Below are positions 1 through 14,184 of a stretch of DNA of 64,000 nucleotides, in pieces. Each line of letters opens with the position of its first letter. Position 1 is the first letter of the stretch. A program made the position numbers and the translations under genes. Source of the stretch: Brachybacterium halotolerans (GTDB lineage Bacteria > Actinomycetota > Actinomycetes > Actinomycetales > Dermabacteraceae); assembly GCF_016623465.1 (NCBI RefSeq), contig NZ_JAEDAJ010000003.1, positions 1 through 64,000 on the forward strand, given 5' to 3'. The notes under the pieces were generated by a model. That model saw only the letters and a program-made list of their open reading frames with translations. It made no database searches and was not told where the DNA came from.

Positions 1-391
1 CTATAATCCCGACAAAACAAACGACTAGCACATTCATATAAATCTGCTACATCATCCGTCATGCCAAAACAAAAAATTTGGCATCAACAAACAGACACGC
101 TATTGAGATCTCAAACAACACGCGCACACCGTTGCAACCCAGATCCTGGGTTGTGTCAGGGGCTCGATGCGCCGTCCGCGGTGCGGCCCGACTCTCCGTC
201 GGGGAGGCGCGAGGCTCGACTGTAGTCGAAGCTCCTCGCCTTCCGCAAGTCCTCCGGAGGGATCTGCGCCACATCGTGGTGCGGGTCCCGGGAGGCCCGG
301 TCCAGCTCGTCCCCGCTCCTCGGTGCCGGCGTCGTCCCGAGCCCCTGGGGGCCGGTCCTCCGTCGTTGTCCTCGTTGCGGCGACAAGGAAG
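1..391 (-). other. 5' leader of an rRNA operon (16S gene off the left edge)
   Basis: This AT-rich stretch reads on the minus strand like an actinobacterial pre-16S leader. It carries a TGTTTGAGATCTCAATA element (101-120, complement), the position and form expected for the antitermination/processing motif ahead of 16S. A perfect 8-bp hairpin follows, with arms ATGCCAAA at 61-68 and TTTGGCAT at 77-84. A further bulged stem lies at 208-239. No coding sequence in 1-420 looks real. The mature 16S is inferred to begin shortly beyond position 1; its sequence is not in the window. Confidence 0.75.
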
Positions 392-421
392 ACATTAGGC
401 GGCCGCGAGGTGGCCGGTCAA
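392..421 (-). promoter_or_regulatory. rRNA operon promoter (sigma-A type)
   Basis: On the minus strand there is a -35 TTGACC (421-416), an 18-bp spacer and a -10 TAATGT (397-392), pointing into the rRNA leader. It is the best promoter match in the 1-730 interval. Transcription should start near 385, giving a leader of more than 380 nt. Confidence 0.6.
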
Positions 422-579
422 TTCGGGGCGAGGGTCCCGCTGTGGCCCCGTGACCGCGTGTCCTCGCAGGTGACGGGCGTTTGTGAACGCCCATGCCGCC
501 CCTGTGCCGGGGCGTGTGAGCTGCGAGTGGGCACGGCATCACATCTGTGCTCCCGGTGCTGCGCGACCCGGTATGCGGA

Positions 580-615
580 AGGGCCGGGCCCCGACATGTG
601 TCGGGACCCGGCCCT
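580..615 (-). terminator. tyrS terminator hairpin
   Basis: Two 17-nt arms (580-596 and 599-615) with a 2-nt loop. The single non-identical position makes a U.G pair only in the minus-strand RNA, which suggests it is read from the tyrS side. There is no U tract. The region 422-579 between this hairpin and the rRNA promoter holds only a 7-bp hairpin at 475-492. Confidence 0.6.
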
Positions 616-710
616 CGCGATGGCCCGGCTGTGGCAGGAACCCTGCGGGCTGCGCCGGCGCGGGCCGTCGGCCGTCGCGCCGTTCAGCGGTCGAGTCGTC
701 GAGCTCTGGC

Positions 711-742
711 GCCGTTCAGCCGTTCAGCCGTTCAGCCGTTCA
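711..742. repeat. Four tandem 8-bp repeats at the tyrS 3' end
   Basis: The unit GCCGTTCA occurs four times in a row, and once more at 679-686. The tyrS stop codon (732-734) is within the array. Read on the minus strand the unit is TGAACGGC, so each copy carries TGA, and because 8 is not a multiple of 3 the array stops all three frames. Confidence 0.9.
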
Positions 743-2003
743 GCCGCACCATCGCCGCAGCCTTCCGACCGCGACGCACCAGCACGTACCCGCCGGGCAG
801 GGGCGTCACCGCCTCGGAGAGGGCGCGCTCGACGCCCTGTGCGTCGACCTTCTCGCCGTTCACGGTCAGCGACCCTTCGGCTGCGGCCCGTCGGACCTGG
901 GACTTCGAGGTCATGATGCCCACCGCCGTGAACGCGTCCACGAGGGCGGTCGTGCCGGGCAGCTCGACCGTGGTGAGCTCTCGGGCGATGGCATCGAGCG
1001 TCGGCTCCTCGAGATCGCGCACCTCTCCCCTGCCGAACAGCACGGCCGCTGCGGCCTCCGCCTGGCGCGTGGCTTCGGCTCCGTGCACGAGGGTCGTGAG
1101 GTCGTCGGCGAGGGCCTTCTGGGCCCGGCGCCGATGAGGCTCGTCCTGCGTCGCCTGCTCGAGCTCGGCGATGTCCTCCTGGTCGCGGAAGGTGAAGTAG
1201 CGCAGGTAGTTCACGACGTCCGCGTCGGCCGCATTGAGCCAGAACTGGTGGAACGCGTACGGGCTCGTGAGCTCGGGATCGAGCCAGACGGCGCCGCCCT
1301 CGCTCTTGCCGAACTTCGTGCCGTCGGCCTTCGTGACCAGGGGCGTGGTGAGGGCGTGGGCGTCCTTCCCCTCGACCTTGTGGATGAGGTCGACCCCGGA
1401 GATGAGGTTGCCCCACTGGTCGTTCCCGCCGAACTGGAGGCTGACCCCGTGGCGCCGGTACAGCTCCAGGAAGTCGATGCCCTGCAGCACCTGGTAGCTG
1501 AACTCGGTGTAGCTGATGCCCTCGTCGCTCGCGAGACGCCGCGCGACGGTCTCCTTCGCGAGCATCGTCCCCATGCGGTAGTGCTTGCCCACGTCCCGCA
1601 GGAACTGCAGGGCGCTCATCTGCCCGATCCAGTCGAGGTTGTTGACCATCTGCACGCCGGAGGGCCCCTCGAGGTCGAGGAACCGCGAGATCTGGCCGCG
1701 CAGGGAGTCCACCCAGCCGGCGACGACGCTCTCGTCGTTCAGCACCCGCTCCCCCGACATCCGCGGATCGCCGATCAGTCCGGTGGCGCCGCCGACCAGC
1801 GCGTAGGGCCGGTGACCGGCGAGCTGGAAGCGGCGCATGGTCAGCACCTGGGTGAGGTGGCCGACGTGGAGCGAGGCGGCGGTGGGGTCGAAACCGCAAT
1901 ACAGGCTGATCGGTCCATCCGCGAGTGCCGTCCCGAGCGCCTCGCGCCCGCTGGTCTGCACCACGAGCCCACGCCAGGTGAGCTCGTCCAGGATGGTCTG
2001 CAT
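732..2003 (-). CDS. tyrS: Tyrosyl-tRNA synthetase
   Basis: Charges tRNA-Tyr with tyrosine in the cytosol. The 423-aa product has the class I signature HVGH at residues 46-49, GGNDQWGN at about 192-199 in the tyrosine pocket, and KFGKS (230-234) as the KMSKS loop. A C-terminal S4 RNA-binding domain (about 355-420, with SKSQVRRA) completes the bacterial TyrRS layout at normal length. The ATG at 2003 has GAGAGGA upstream at a suitable distance. It is the last gene of the long minus-strand run that begins with argC, 166 bp after argH, and ends in an 8-bp tandem repeat followed by a strong hairpin. Confidence 0.97.
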   Translation of the reverse strand: MQTILDELTWRGLVVQTSGREALGTALADGPISLYCGFDPTAASLHVGHLTQVLTMRRFQLAGHRPYALVGGATGLIGDPRMSGERVLNDESVVAGWVDSLRGQISRFLDLEGPSGVQMVNNLDWIGQMSALQFLRDVGKHYRMGTMLAKETVARRLASDEGISYTEFSYQVLQGIDFLELYRRHGVSLQFGGNDQWGNLISGVDLIHKVEGKDAHALTTPLVTKADGTKFGKSEGGAVWLDPELTSPYAFHQFWLNAADADVVNYLRYFTFRDQEDIAELEQATQDEPHRRRAQKALADDLTTLVHGAEATRQAEAAAAVLFGRGEVRDLEEPTLDAIARELTTVELPGTTALVDAFTAVGIMTSKSQVRRAAAEGSLTVNGEKVDAQGVERALSEAVTPLPGGYVLVRRGRKAAAMVRLNG

Positions 2004-2097
2004 CGATCAGGTCCTCTCGATCGGTCTATTCGCGGCGCCCGGGCGGGCGCCGCGGTCATTCTCCCCCACCGACCGCGCCGGGCGCGACGGAGTTCTC

Positions 2098-2160
2098 GGG
2101 TGCCGCCCCGGGTGCCGCCCCGGGCGTCGGCCCGAGCGCCGACCCGAGCGCCGACCCAGG
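2098..2160. repeat. GC-rich imperfect tandem repeats between argH and tyrS
   Basis: GGTGCCGCCCCG-like units are followed by CCCGAGCGCCGA-like units in the 166-bp gap between the argH stop and the tyrS start. They lie upstream of tyrS on its own strand. No clear promoter or hairpin with a defined loop stands out. Confidence 0.6.
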
Positions 2161-2169
2161 AACCCGCTC

Positions 2170-5049
<2,880 letters not shown>

Positions 5050-5075
5050 TCATTGTCCCCCGGCGCGGGCTCGGC

Positions 5076-7899
<2,824 letters not shown>

Positions 7900-7907
<8 letters not shown>

Positions 7908-8940
7908 AGTCGTCCCTCCTCACCATCGTGCCCACGCCCTTGGCGGTGAACACCTCGAGCAGCACCGCGTGCGCGATCCTGCCATCGGTCATGGCCGCGG
8001 TGCGCACTCCGGCGTCCACGGCGTCCAGCAGCGACTCCGCCTTCGGGATCATGCCCGCCGTCAGCGAGGGCAGCATCTCGCGCAGGGCACTCGCGCTGAT
8101 CTCGGGGATCAGGGAGTCGCGATCGGGCCAGTCCCGGTACAGCCCCTCGACATCCGTGAGGACGACGAGCTTCTCGGCGTCGAGCCCCGCGGCCAGGGCG
8201 GCCGCCGCGAGATCGGCGTTGATGTTCAGCACCGCTCCCGTCGGCCGCCCGTCGGCGTCGATCTCCGGGGCGATCGAGGAGACCACCGGGATCCGTCCCG
8301 CATCCAGCAGGTCCTGGATCGACTCCGGCCGCACCTGGGTGACCGCGCCGACGTGCCCGAGGTCGAGCTCCTCGCCGTCGACCACGGCGCCGCGGCGGCG
8401 CGCGGAGAACAGGCGGGCGTCCTCGCCGGACATGCCGATCGCATAGGGCCCGTGCTCGTTGATGAGGCCGACGAGCTCGCGGCCCACCTGGCCCACGAGC
8501 ACCATCCGCACGATCTGCATGGTCTCCTCGTCGGTCACGCGCAGTCCGGCGCGGAAGGCGCTCTCGACGCCGACCCGCTCGAGCATCGCGTTGATCTGCG
8601 GGCCGCCGCCGTGGACGACGACGACGTGGATGCCGGCATGGCGCATGAAGACCATGTCGGCCGCGAAGGCGCGGCGCAGCTCGTCGTCGATCATGGCGTT
8701 CCCGCCGTACTTGACGACGACGATCTTGCCCATGAAGCGCTGCATCCAGGGCAGGGCCTCGATGAGGATCTCGGACTTCGCGCGGGCGTCGGCCTGCGCG
8801 GGCGTGAGGTCCCCGAGGGGGTTCTTGGAGTCCGCGAGCGGCGCGGCGGGCCCGGTCGTGCTGGTGGATCCGGGCGCGGCGGGCCCGGTGGAGCCGGCAG
8901 CACCGGGCGCGCCGGACGGAGTGGGGGTCGTCTCGGTCAT
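7900..8940 (-). CDS. argB: Acetylglutamate kinase
   Basis: Phosphorylates N-acetylglutamate, usually the arginine feedback point. The amino-acid kinase fold is clear: [12 protein letters not shown] near 73-84, [11 protein letters not shown], and a conserved C-terminal half. At 346 aa it is 40-50 aa longer than typical because of a Pro/Thr/Gly-rich N-terminal tail encoded by GCGGCGGGCCCGGT-like direct repeats. The ATG at 8940 overlaps the argJ stop (ATGA), which supports the long form, although translation could also start within the tail. Confidence 0.95.
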
Positions 8941-10106
8941 GAGGAGTAGGCGCTGTTCTCTTCGACGTAGTCGTGGGTGAGGTCGTTCGTCCAGATGTCG
9001 GCGTCGGCCTCCCCCGCTCCGAGGTCCACCTCGACGAGGGTCTCGCGCGGGGTCATGTCGACCAGGGAGCGGTCCTCGTGGGCCCCGCCCTCGCGGCAGA
9101 CCTGCACGCCGTTCACGTGCACGGACAGGGCATCGGGGTCGAAGGGCGCGACCTCCTCGGGCACGCAGCCCGCGGCCGAGACGATCCGCCCCCAGTTCGG
9201 GTCGTTGCCGAAGACCGCCGCCTTCACGAGGTTCGAGCGGGCGATCTCACGGGCCACGCCGAGCGCCGCGTGCTCGCTGGTGGCGCCGGTGACGACCACG
9301 TGCACGTCGTGGCTCGCGCCCTCGGCGTCGGCGACGAGCATGCGGGCGAGGGACGCCGATGCCTCCCGCAGGGACTCGGCGAGCTCGGCCGCGCCGACCT
9401 CGATGCCGCTCGCGCCCGAGGCCAGCAGGATCACGGTGTCGTTCGTGGACATGCAGGCGTCCGAGTCGACCCGGTCGAAGGTGGTGCGGGCGGCCTCGCG
9501 CAGGGCGGGGTCGGCGACGTCCGCGGTGACGACGGCGTCCGTGGTGAGGACCACGAGCATCGTCGCGAGCTGCGGGGCGAGCATCCCCGCGCCCTTGGCC
9601 ATGCCGCCGATGCGGGCGCCCGAGGGCGTCGTGATCTCGACGGTCTTCGGCACGGTGTCCGTGGTCATGATGGCGCGCGAGGCGTCGGCCCCGGCGTCGG
9701 CCCCCGGATCCAGGGCGTCGCGGGCGCTCATCGCGCCCCCGAGGACCGCATCCATCGGCAGGCGCTCGCCGATCAGCCCCGTCGAGCAGACCAGGACGTC
9801 CTGGGCGGAGATCTCGAGGAGCGCCCCGACGTGCTCCGCGGTGCGGTGGGTGTCGGCGAACCCCTCGGGGCCGGTGCAGGCGTTGGCTCCGCCCGAGTTC
9901 AGGATCACGGCGCGGGCACGGCCGTCGGCCACGGCCTGGCGGGACCACTGGACCGGCGCGGCCTGCACGCGGTTGGAGGTGAAGACGGCGGCCGCGACGT
10001 CGAGCGGCCCCTGGTTGAGGACGAGGGCGAGATCCGCGGCGGCGGACGCCTTGATGCCGGCGGAGATCCCGGCGGCGAGGAATCCCTCGGGGAAGGTGAC
10101 GGACAT
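8937..10106 (-). CDS. argJ: Bifunctional ornithine acetyltransferase / N-acetylglutamate synthase
   Basis: Recycles the acetyl group from acetylornithine to glutamate, and may also use acetyl-CoA. The 389-aa product carries GGANACTG and the self-cleavage segment APQLATMLV, where the chain is expected to split between Ala and Thr to give alpha and beta subunits. I prefer the ATG at 10106, preceded by GGGAGA at about 7 nt, over the ATG at 10127. It follows argC after 61 bp. Confidence 0.96.
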   Translation of the reverse strand: MSVTFPEGFLAAGISAGIKASAAADLALVLNQGPLDVAAAVFTSNRVQAAPVQWSRQAVADGRARAVILNSGGANACTGPEGFADTHRTAEHVGALLEISAQDVLVCSTGLIGERLPMDAVLGGAMSARDALDPGADAGADASRAIMTTDTVPKTVEITTPSGARIGGMAKGAGMLAPQLATMLVVLTTDAVVTADVADPALREAARTTFDRVDSDACMSTNDTVILLASGASGIEVGAAELAESLREASASLARMLVADAEGASHDVHVVVTGATSEHAALGVAREIARSNLVKAAVFGNDPNWGRIVSAAGCVPEEVAPFDPDALSVHVNGVQVCREGGAHEDRSLVDMTPRETLVEVDLGAGEADADIWTNDLTHDYVEENSAYSS

Positions 10107-10167
10107 GGTGTGTCTCCCGTGGTGCATGAGAGGCGGACGATGGAGGGGCGCCGAGCGGCGCGGGCGC

Positions 10168-11307
10168 TCAGGGCGCGAGGGCGGTGCGCGGCAGGCCCAG
10201 GGTCTCCGGGAGGTCGAGGGCGATGTTCATGGACTGCACGGCGGCGCCGGCGGTGCCCTTGACGAGGTTGTCGATCGCGGAGATCACCGTGACCTGCCCG
10301 CTTCGTCGGTCCACGGTCGCGCTGATGCGCACCGTGTTCGCCCCGACCACCTGCTGGGTGCTGGGGACGGCCCCGGCGGGCAGGACGTGCACGAACGGCT
10401 CGTCCGCGAAGTCCGCGCCGAGAGCGTCCAGGAGCGCCTGCTCGGTGACGCCGTCGCCCGCGGGCGCGGTCACCACGGCGAGGATGCCGCGCGTCATGGG
10501 CACGAGCACGGGGGTGAACGTGAGGCGCGCGTCGGAGGTGCCGGAGGCGCGGCGCAGGTTCTGCAGGATCTCGGGGATGTGGCGGTGCGTGCCGCCGACG
10601 CCGTAGGCCGAGGCGCCGCCAGCGGCCTCCGCGAACAGCAGGTGCTGCTTGGGGCTGCGGCCCGCGCCCGAATACCCCACCGGGAGGACGGCGCTCAGTG
10701 CGCGATGGTCGACGAGGCCCGCGCGCACGAGCGGTGCGAGGGCGAAGGTCACCGCGGTCGCGTTGCAGCCGGGCACGGCGATCTCGCGGGCGCTGCGCAG
10801 CAGGTCGCGCTGGCGGGGGGCGGCGTCGGCCGATCCCTCCGATCCCTCGGCGACCAGCGGCAGCTCGGGCATGCCGTAGGTCCACGTCCCCGAGTGCTGC
10901 CCCGCGTAGTAGTCGGCCCAGTCCTGGGCGCTCTCGAGCCGGTGGTCCGCGCCGAGGTCGACGACGAGCACCTCGGGATCGCTCGCGCGCAGCTGGGCGG
11001 CGATCTGCCCCGACTGGCCGTGCGGCAGGGCCAGCACGACCACGTCGTGGCCCGAGAGGTTCTCGACGGTGGTGTCGACGAGCTCGAGATCCTCGTCCAG
11101 GTGCACGTGGGGCGCGACCTCGCTGAGGCGCTTGCCGACGCTCGAGTGCGCGGTCACGGTGGCGACGTCGATCCGCGGATGGTCCGCGAGGATCCGCAGG
11201 GTCTCGCCGCCCGCGTACCCGGAGGCGCCGACGACCGCGGCGCGCAGACGCGCAGGGGCGTGCGGGGTGTGCGGTGCGGGCGCGTCGAGGGCTGCGGAGG
11301 ACGTCAT
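10168..11307 (-). CDS. argC: N-acetyl-gamma-glutamyl-phosphate reductase
   Basis: NADPH-dependent reduction of N-acetylglutamyl phosphate; first gene of the arg operon. In the 379-aa product, VVGASGYAGGETLRIL near 25-40 is the dinucleotide-binding start, and VPGCNATAV contains the catalytic Cys. The ATG at 11307 was chosen because the family fold begins soon after it and a -10 box sits exactly 7 nt upstream, so the mRNA is probably leaderless. The longer reading frame upstream to 11502 is only repeat sequence and is rejected. Confidence 0.96.
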   Translation of the reverse strand: MTSSAALDAPAPHTPHAPARLRAAVVGASGYAGGETLRILADHPRIDVATVTAHSSVGKRLSEVAPHVHLDEDLELVDTTVENLSGHDVVVLALPHGQSGQIAAQLRASDPEVLVVDLGADHRLESAQDWADYYAGQHSGTWTYGMPELPLVAEGSEGSADAAPRQRDLLRSAREIAVPGCNATAVTFALAPLVRAGLVDHRALSAVLPVGYSGAGRSPKQHLLFAEAAGGASAYGVGGTHRHIPEILQNLRRASGTSDARLTFTPVLVPMTRGILAVVTAPAGDGVTEQALLDALGADFADEPFVHVLPAGAVPSTQQVVGANTVRISATVDRRSGQVTVISAIDNLVKGTAGAAVQSMNIALDLPETLGLPRTALAP

Positions 11308-11314
11308 ACGCAGA

Positions 11315-11335
11315 ACTATACAGAAGGATGCATAG
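11315..11335 (-). promoter_or_regulatory. argC leaderless promoter with probable ArgR operator
   Basis: The -10 box TATAGT (11320-11315) ends 7 nt before the argC ATG. A 20-bp imperfect palindrome (11316-11335) with half-sites CTATGCA and TGTATAG covers the -10 and the spacer. Its AT-rich, TGCATA-like half-sites resemble ARG boxes, and it stands out from the surrounding GC-rich DNA. ArgR binding here would block RNA polymerase directly. Confidence 0.65.
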
Positions 11336-11360
11336 TCACGCACATCGGGGTGAGGGTGGG

Positions 11361-11418
11361 GTGGTTCCGGGCGGGGTGGTTCCGGGCGGGGTGGTTCCGG
11401 GCGGGGTGGTTCCGGGGA
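11361..11418. repeat. Four 15-bp tandem repeats upstream of argC
   Basis: Unit GTGGTTCCGGGCGGG starts at 11361, 11376, 11391 and 11406, the last copy degenerate at its end. It lies between the pheT terminator and the argC promoter. No reading frame through it has convincing coding character. Confidence 0.9.
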
Positions 11419-11487
11419 GGGTGCTGCCGCGTGGGGTCGACGCCGACGCGGCGCCACCGAAAACTCCTGGAGCGCCCGAACGCAGAA

Positions 11488-11517
11488 GCGGAGCGCGACC
11501 ATGGGGTCGCGCTCCGC
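11488..11517 (-). terminator. pheT terminator hairpin
   Basis: Perfect 13-bp stem (11488-11500 with 11505-11517) and loop ATGG, 48 bp beyond the pheT stop on the minus strand. No U tract. It separates pheST from the arg operon. Confidence 0.7.
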
Positions 11518-11564
11518 CTCCGTTCACCGCTCAACAGCACCTTCCGAGCGGCCTCACGCTGTGC

Positions 11565-14183
11565 TCACGCCCTCAGCACGCCGCCCACGGCGTTCGCGAC
11601 GGCCTGGACGCAGCGCTCGCGCGCCGCCCCGATCTCCTTCGCGGACAGCGTGCCCTCCTGCGAGCGCAGCCGCACCGCGAAGGCCAGCGACTTCCTGCCC
11701 TCGCCGACCTGGTCGCCCGTGAAGACGTCGAACAGGTGCACGCTCTCGAGCACGTCGCCGATGCCGGCGATGATCGCGGCCTCGACGGCGCTCGCGGAGA
11801 CGGAGTCCTCGACGACGAACGCGAAGTCCTCCTTCGCGAGCGGGTAGGTCGAGACGGGCTCCGCGGACACGACCGCGGGGGCCGCGGAGATGACCTGCTC
11901 GAGGTCGAGCTCGAGCGCGCAGGTGCGTGCGGGCAGGTCGAAGGCCTTCACGACCTTCGGGTGCAGCTCGCCCGCGTACCCGACCACGGTGCCGTCATCC
12001 GTGCGCAGCTCGGCGCAGCGGCCCGGATGGAAGGGCGCGTGCTCGCGTCCGCGCACCTCGAGACGGGCGCCGACGGCGGCCGCCGCGCGGTGGGCGAGGT
12101 CGATCGCATCGGCCCAGTCCCAGGCCCGGCCGCTCCCCCACCACGAGTCCGGCCCGCTGGCTCCGCCGAGGATCGCGGCGAGGTGGCGCGACTGCACGGG
12201 CATGGCCGCCTGCACGGCCTCGAGCTGAGCGTCCGTGGGGCGCTGCGCGGCCGGCAGCGGCGGGATCGGGCCCGATCCCGCGCGGGAGACGGCGTCGACC
12301 TCGAAGAGGGCGAGCGACTCCTGGCCACGGCCCAGGTTCCGCCGTGCCACGGGCAGCAGGGTCTGCAGCAGCTCGGTGCGCAGCAGCGGCTCGTCGTCGG
12401 CCAGAGGGTTCAGCAGGCGCACCGCGTCGCGGCGCGGGTCTTCGGGCCCGTAGCCGAGCTCGTCGAACACGCCCTGCGGCACGAACGGGAAGGAGAGGAC
12501 CTCGGCGAGGCCCGCCTCGGCGAGCGCACGGGCCGCGTAGCGGCGGCTCTTCTGCGCTCGCGTGAGGCCCGCGCCGCCGGGCGCCTGCGGAAGCACCGAG
12601 GGGATCTGCTCGTAGCCGAGGAGACGCGCGATCTCCTCGATGAGGTCCTCGCGGATCCTGAGGTCGGGGCGCCAGCTGGGCGGGGTGACGAGGAAGCTCC
12701 CCCCGCCGTCCGCCGTCCCCTCGGCGGGACCGTCGCCCGCCGGGCCGTCCTCGACCGTGCAGCCGATCTTCTCGAGCGCCTCGCGGACCTGCTCCCTCGT
12801 GTACTCGACGCCGACGAGCCGCGTGGGCGCCCCGACCTCGAGAGCGATCGGGGCGGGGCCCTGCACGGAGTCCGCGCCGGAGTCGGTGCGGGCGGCGGAG
12901 ACCGTCCCGCCGCCGTACTCGGCGAGCAGCTGCGCGGCCCGGGTGACGGCGATCGCGGGCAGCTTCGGATCCACGCCGCGCTCGAAGCGCTTGGAGGCCT
13001 CGCTGGGCAGGCGGTGCCGGCGCGCGGAGCGGGCGACCGTGACCGGGTCGAAGCTCGCGGCCTCGAGGACGACGTCCTTGGTCGCGGCCGAGACCTCGGT
13101 CGAGGCCCCGCCCATGACGCCCGCGATGCCGATCGCTCGGTCGCCCGCGCCCGCGTCGGCGATCACGAGGTCCTCGGGATCCAGTGCCCGGGGCTTGTCG
13201 TCGAGGGTCGCGAGCTTCTCGCCCGCGTGCGCGCGTCGCACCGTGATGGGCGCGACGAGCTCGGCGGCGTCGTAGGCGTGCAGGGGCTGGCCGAGATCCA
13301 GCATCACGTAGTTCGTGACGTCCACGATGAGCGAGATCGGGCGCATGCCCGCGAGCACCAGGCGCTGCTGCATCCACCGCGGCGCATGGGCGGTCGGGTC
13401 GATGCCCGTGACCTCCTGCGCGACGAAGCGGGTGCAGCCGGGGCGGCCGTCGATCGGTGCCTCGTCGGACAGGCGCACCTCGACGCCCGGCCCGTCGGCC
13501 GCGGGGACCTCGACCTCGAGGGCGGGATCGGTGAAGGCCTCGCCGGTGGCGTGGGCGTACTCGCGGGCCACCCCGCGCATCGAGAAGGCGTAGCCGCGGT
13601 CGGGCGTCACGTTGATCTCGACGACCTCCTCGCCGAGGCCCAGCAGCGCGATCGCGTCGTCCCCGGGCTCGCCGGTGAGGCCGCGGGCGTGGCCGCGGCC
13701 CAGCACGATGATGCCGTCCTCGCCGTCGGGATCCGGGCCCAGGCCCAGCTCGTCGCCCGAGCAGATCATGCCGTCGGAGACGTGGCCGTAGGTCTTGCGG
13801 GCGGCGATCTCGAACGGCCCGGGCAGCACGGTGCCGGGCAGGGAGACGACCACGAGGTCGCCCTCGACGAAGTTGTGGGCGCCGCAGATGATGCCGCGGC
13901 TCGGGCGCTCCTCGCCGGGCTGGGGATCCTTCGGGTCGTCCTGCGCCTCGTTGTGCTCGGGGCCCACGTCGACACGGCACCAGTTGATGGTCTTGCCGTT
14001 CTTCTGGGGCTCCTTGACCAGGTCCAGGACGCGGCCGACGACCAGCGGCCCGGTGACCTGGGCGCCGAAGATCGCCTCCTCCTCGAGTCCGACGCGCGAG
14101 AGGTCGGTCGCGACCTGCAGGGCGCTCGCGCCCTCGGGAAGGGTCACGTGCTGGGCGAGCCAGGTGAGCGGAATGCGGGGCAT
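11565..14183 (-). CDS. pheT: Phenylalanyl-tRNA synthetase beta subunit
   Basis: Large subunit of the alpha2-beta2 enzyme that charges tRNA-Phe. The 872-aa product contains an N-terminal tRNA-binding OB-fold (about 40-165), B3/B4 editing and B5 domains, and a C-terminal anticodon-binding FDX-ACB domain starting near STYPLAKEDFAF (about 780). It is slightly longer than many homologues. The ATG is one base after the pheS stop, so the two are co-translated. Confidence 0.97.
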   Translation of the reverse strand: MPRIPLTWLAQHVTLPEGASALQVATDLSRVGLEEEAIFGAQVTGPLVVGRVLDLVKEPQKNGKTINWCRVDVGPEHNEAQDDPKDPQPGEERPSRGIICGAHNFVEGDLVVVSLPGTVLPGPFEIAARKTYGHVSDGMICSGDELGLGPDPDGEDGIIVLGRGHARGLTGEPGDDAIALLGLGEEVVEINVTPDRGYAFSMRGVAREYAHATGEAFTDPALEVEVPAADGPGVEVRLSDEAPIDGRPGCTRFVAQEVTGIDPTAHAPRWMQQRLVLAGMRPISLIVDVTNYVMLDLGQPLHAYDAAELVAPITVRRAHAGEKLATLDDKPRALDPEDLVIADAGAGDRAIGIAGVMGGASTEVSAATKDVVLEAASFDPVTVARSARRHRLPSEASKRFERGVDPKLPAIAVTRAAQLLAEYGGGTVSAARTDSGADSVQGPAPIALEVGAPTRLVGVEYTREQVREALEKIGCTVEDGPAGDGPAEGTADGGGSFLVTPPSWRPDLRIREDLIEEIARLLGYEQIPSVLPQAPGGAGLTRAQKSRRYAARALAEAGLAEVLSFPFVPQGVFDELGYGPEDPRRDAVRLLNPLADDEPLLRTELLQTLLPVARRNLGRGQESLALFEVDAVSRAGSGPIPPLPAAQRPTDAQLEAVQAAMPVQSRHLAAILGGASGPDSWWGSGRAWDWADAIDLAHRAAAAVGARLEVRGREHAPFHPGRCAELRTDDGTVVGYAGELHPKVVKAFDLPARTCALELDLEQVISAAPAVVSAEPVSTYPLAKEDFAFVVEDSVSASAVEAAIIAGIGDVLESVHLFDVFTGDQVGEGRKSLAFAVRLRSQEGTLSAKEIGAARERCVQAVANAVGGVLRA

Positions 14184-14184
14184 C

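Noticed and set aside
78-916. Short open frames over the rRNA leader and tyrS end
   Set aside because: They cross the rRNA promoter, leader and terminator and have no start signals or homology that I recognise.
8977-11847. 956-aa plus-strand open frame
   Set aside because: Antisense to argJ and argC; high-GC DNA leaves long stop-free frames opposite real genes. No recognisable domain, and the arg genes are certain.
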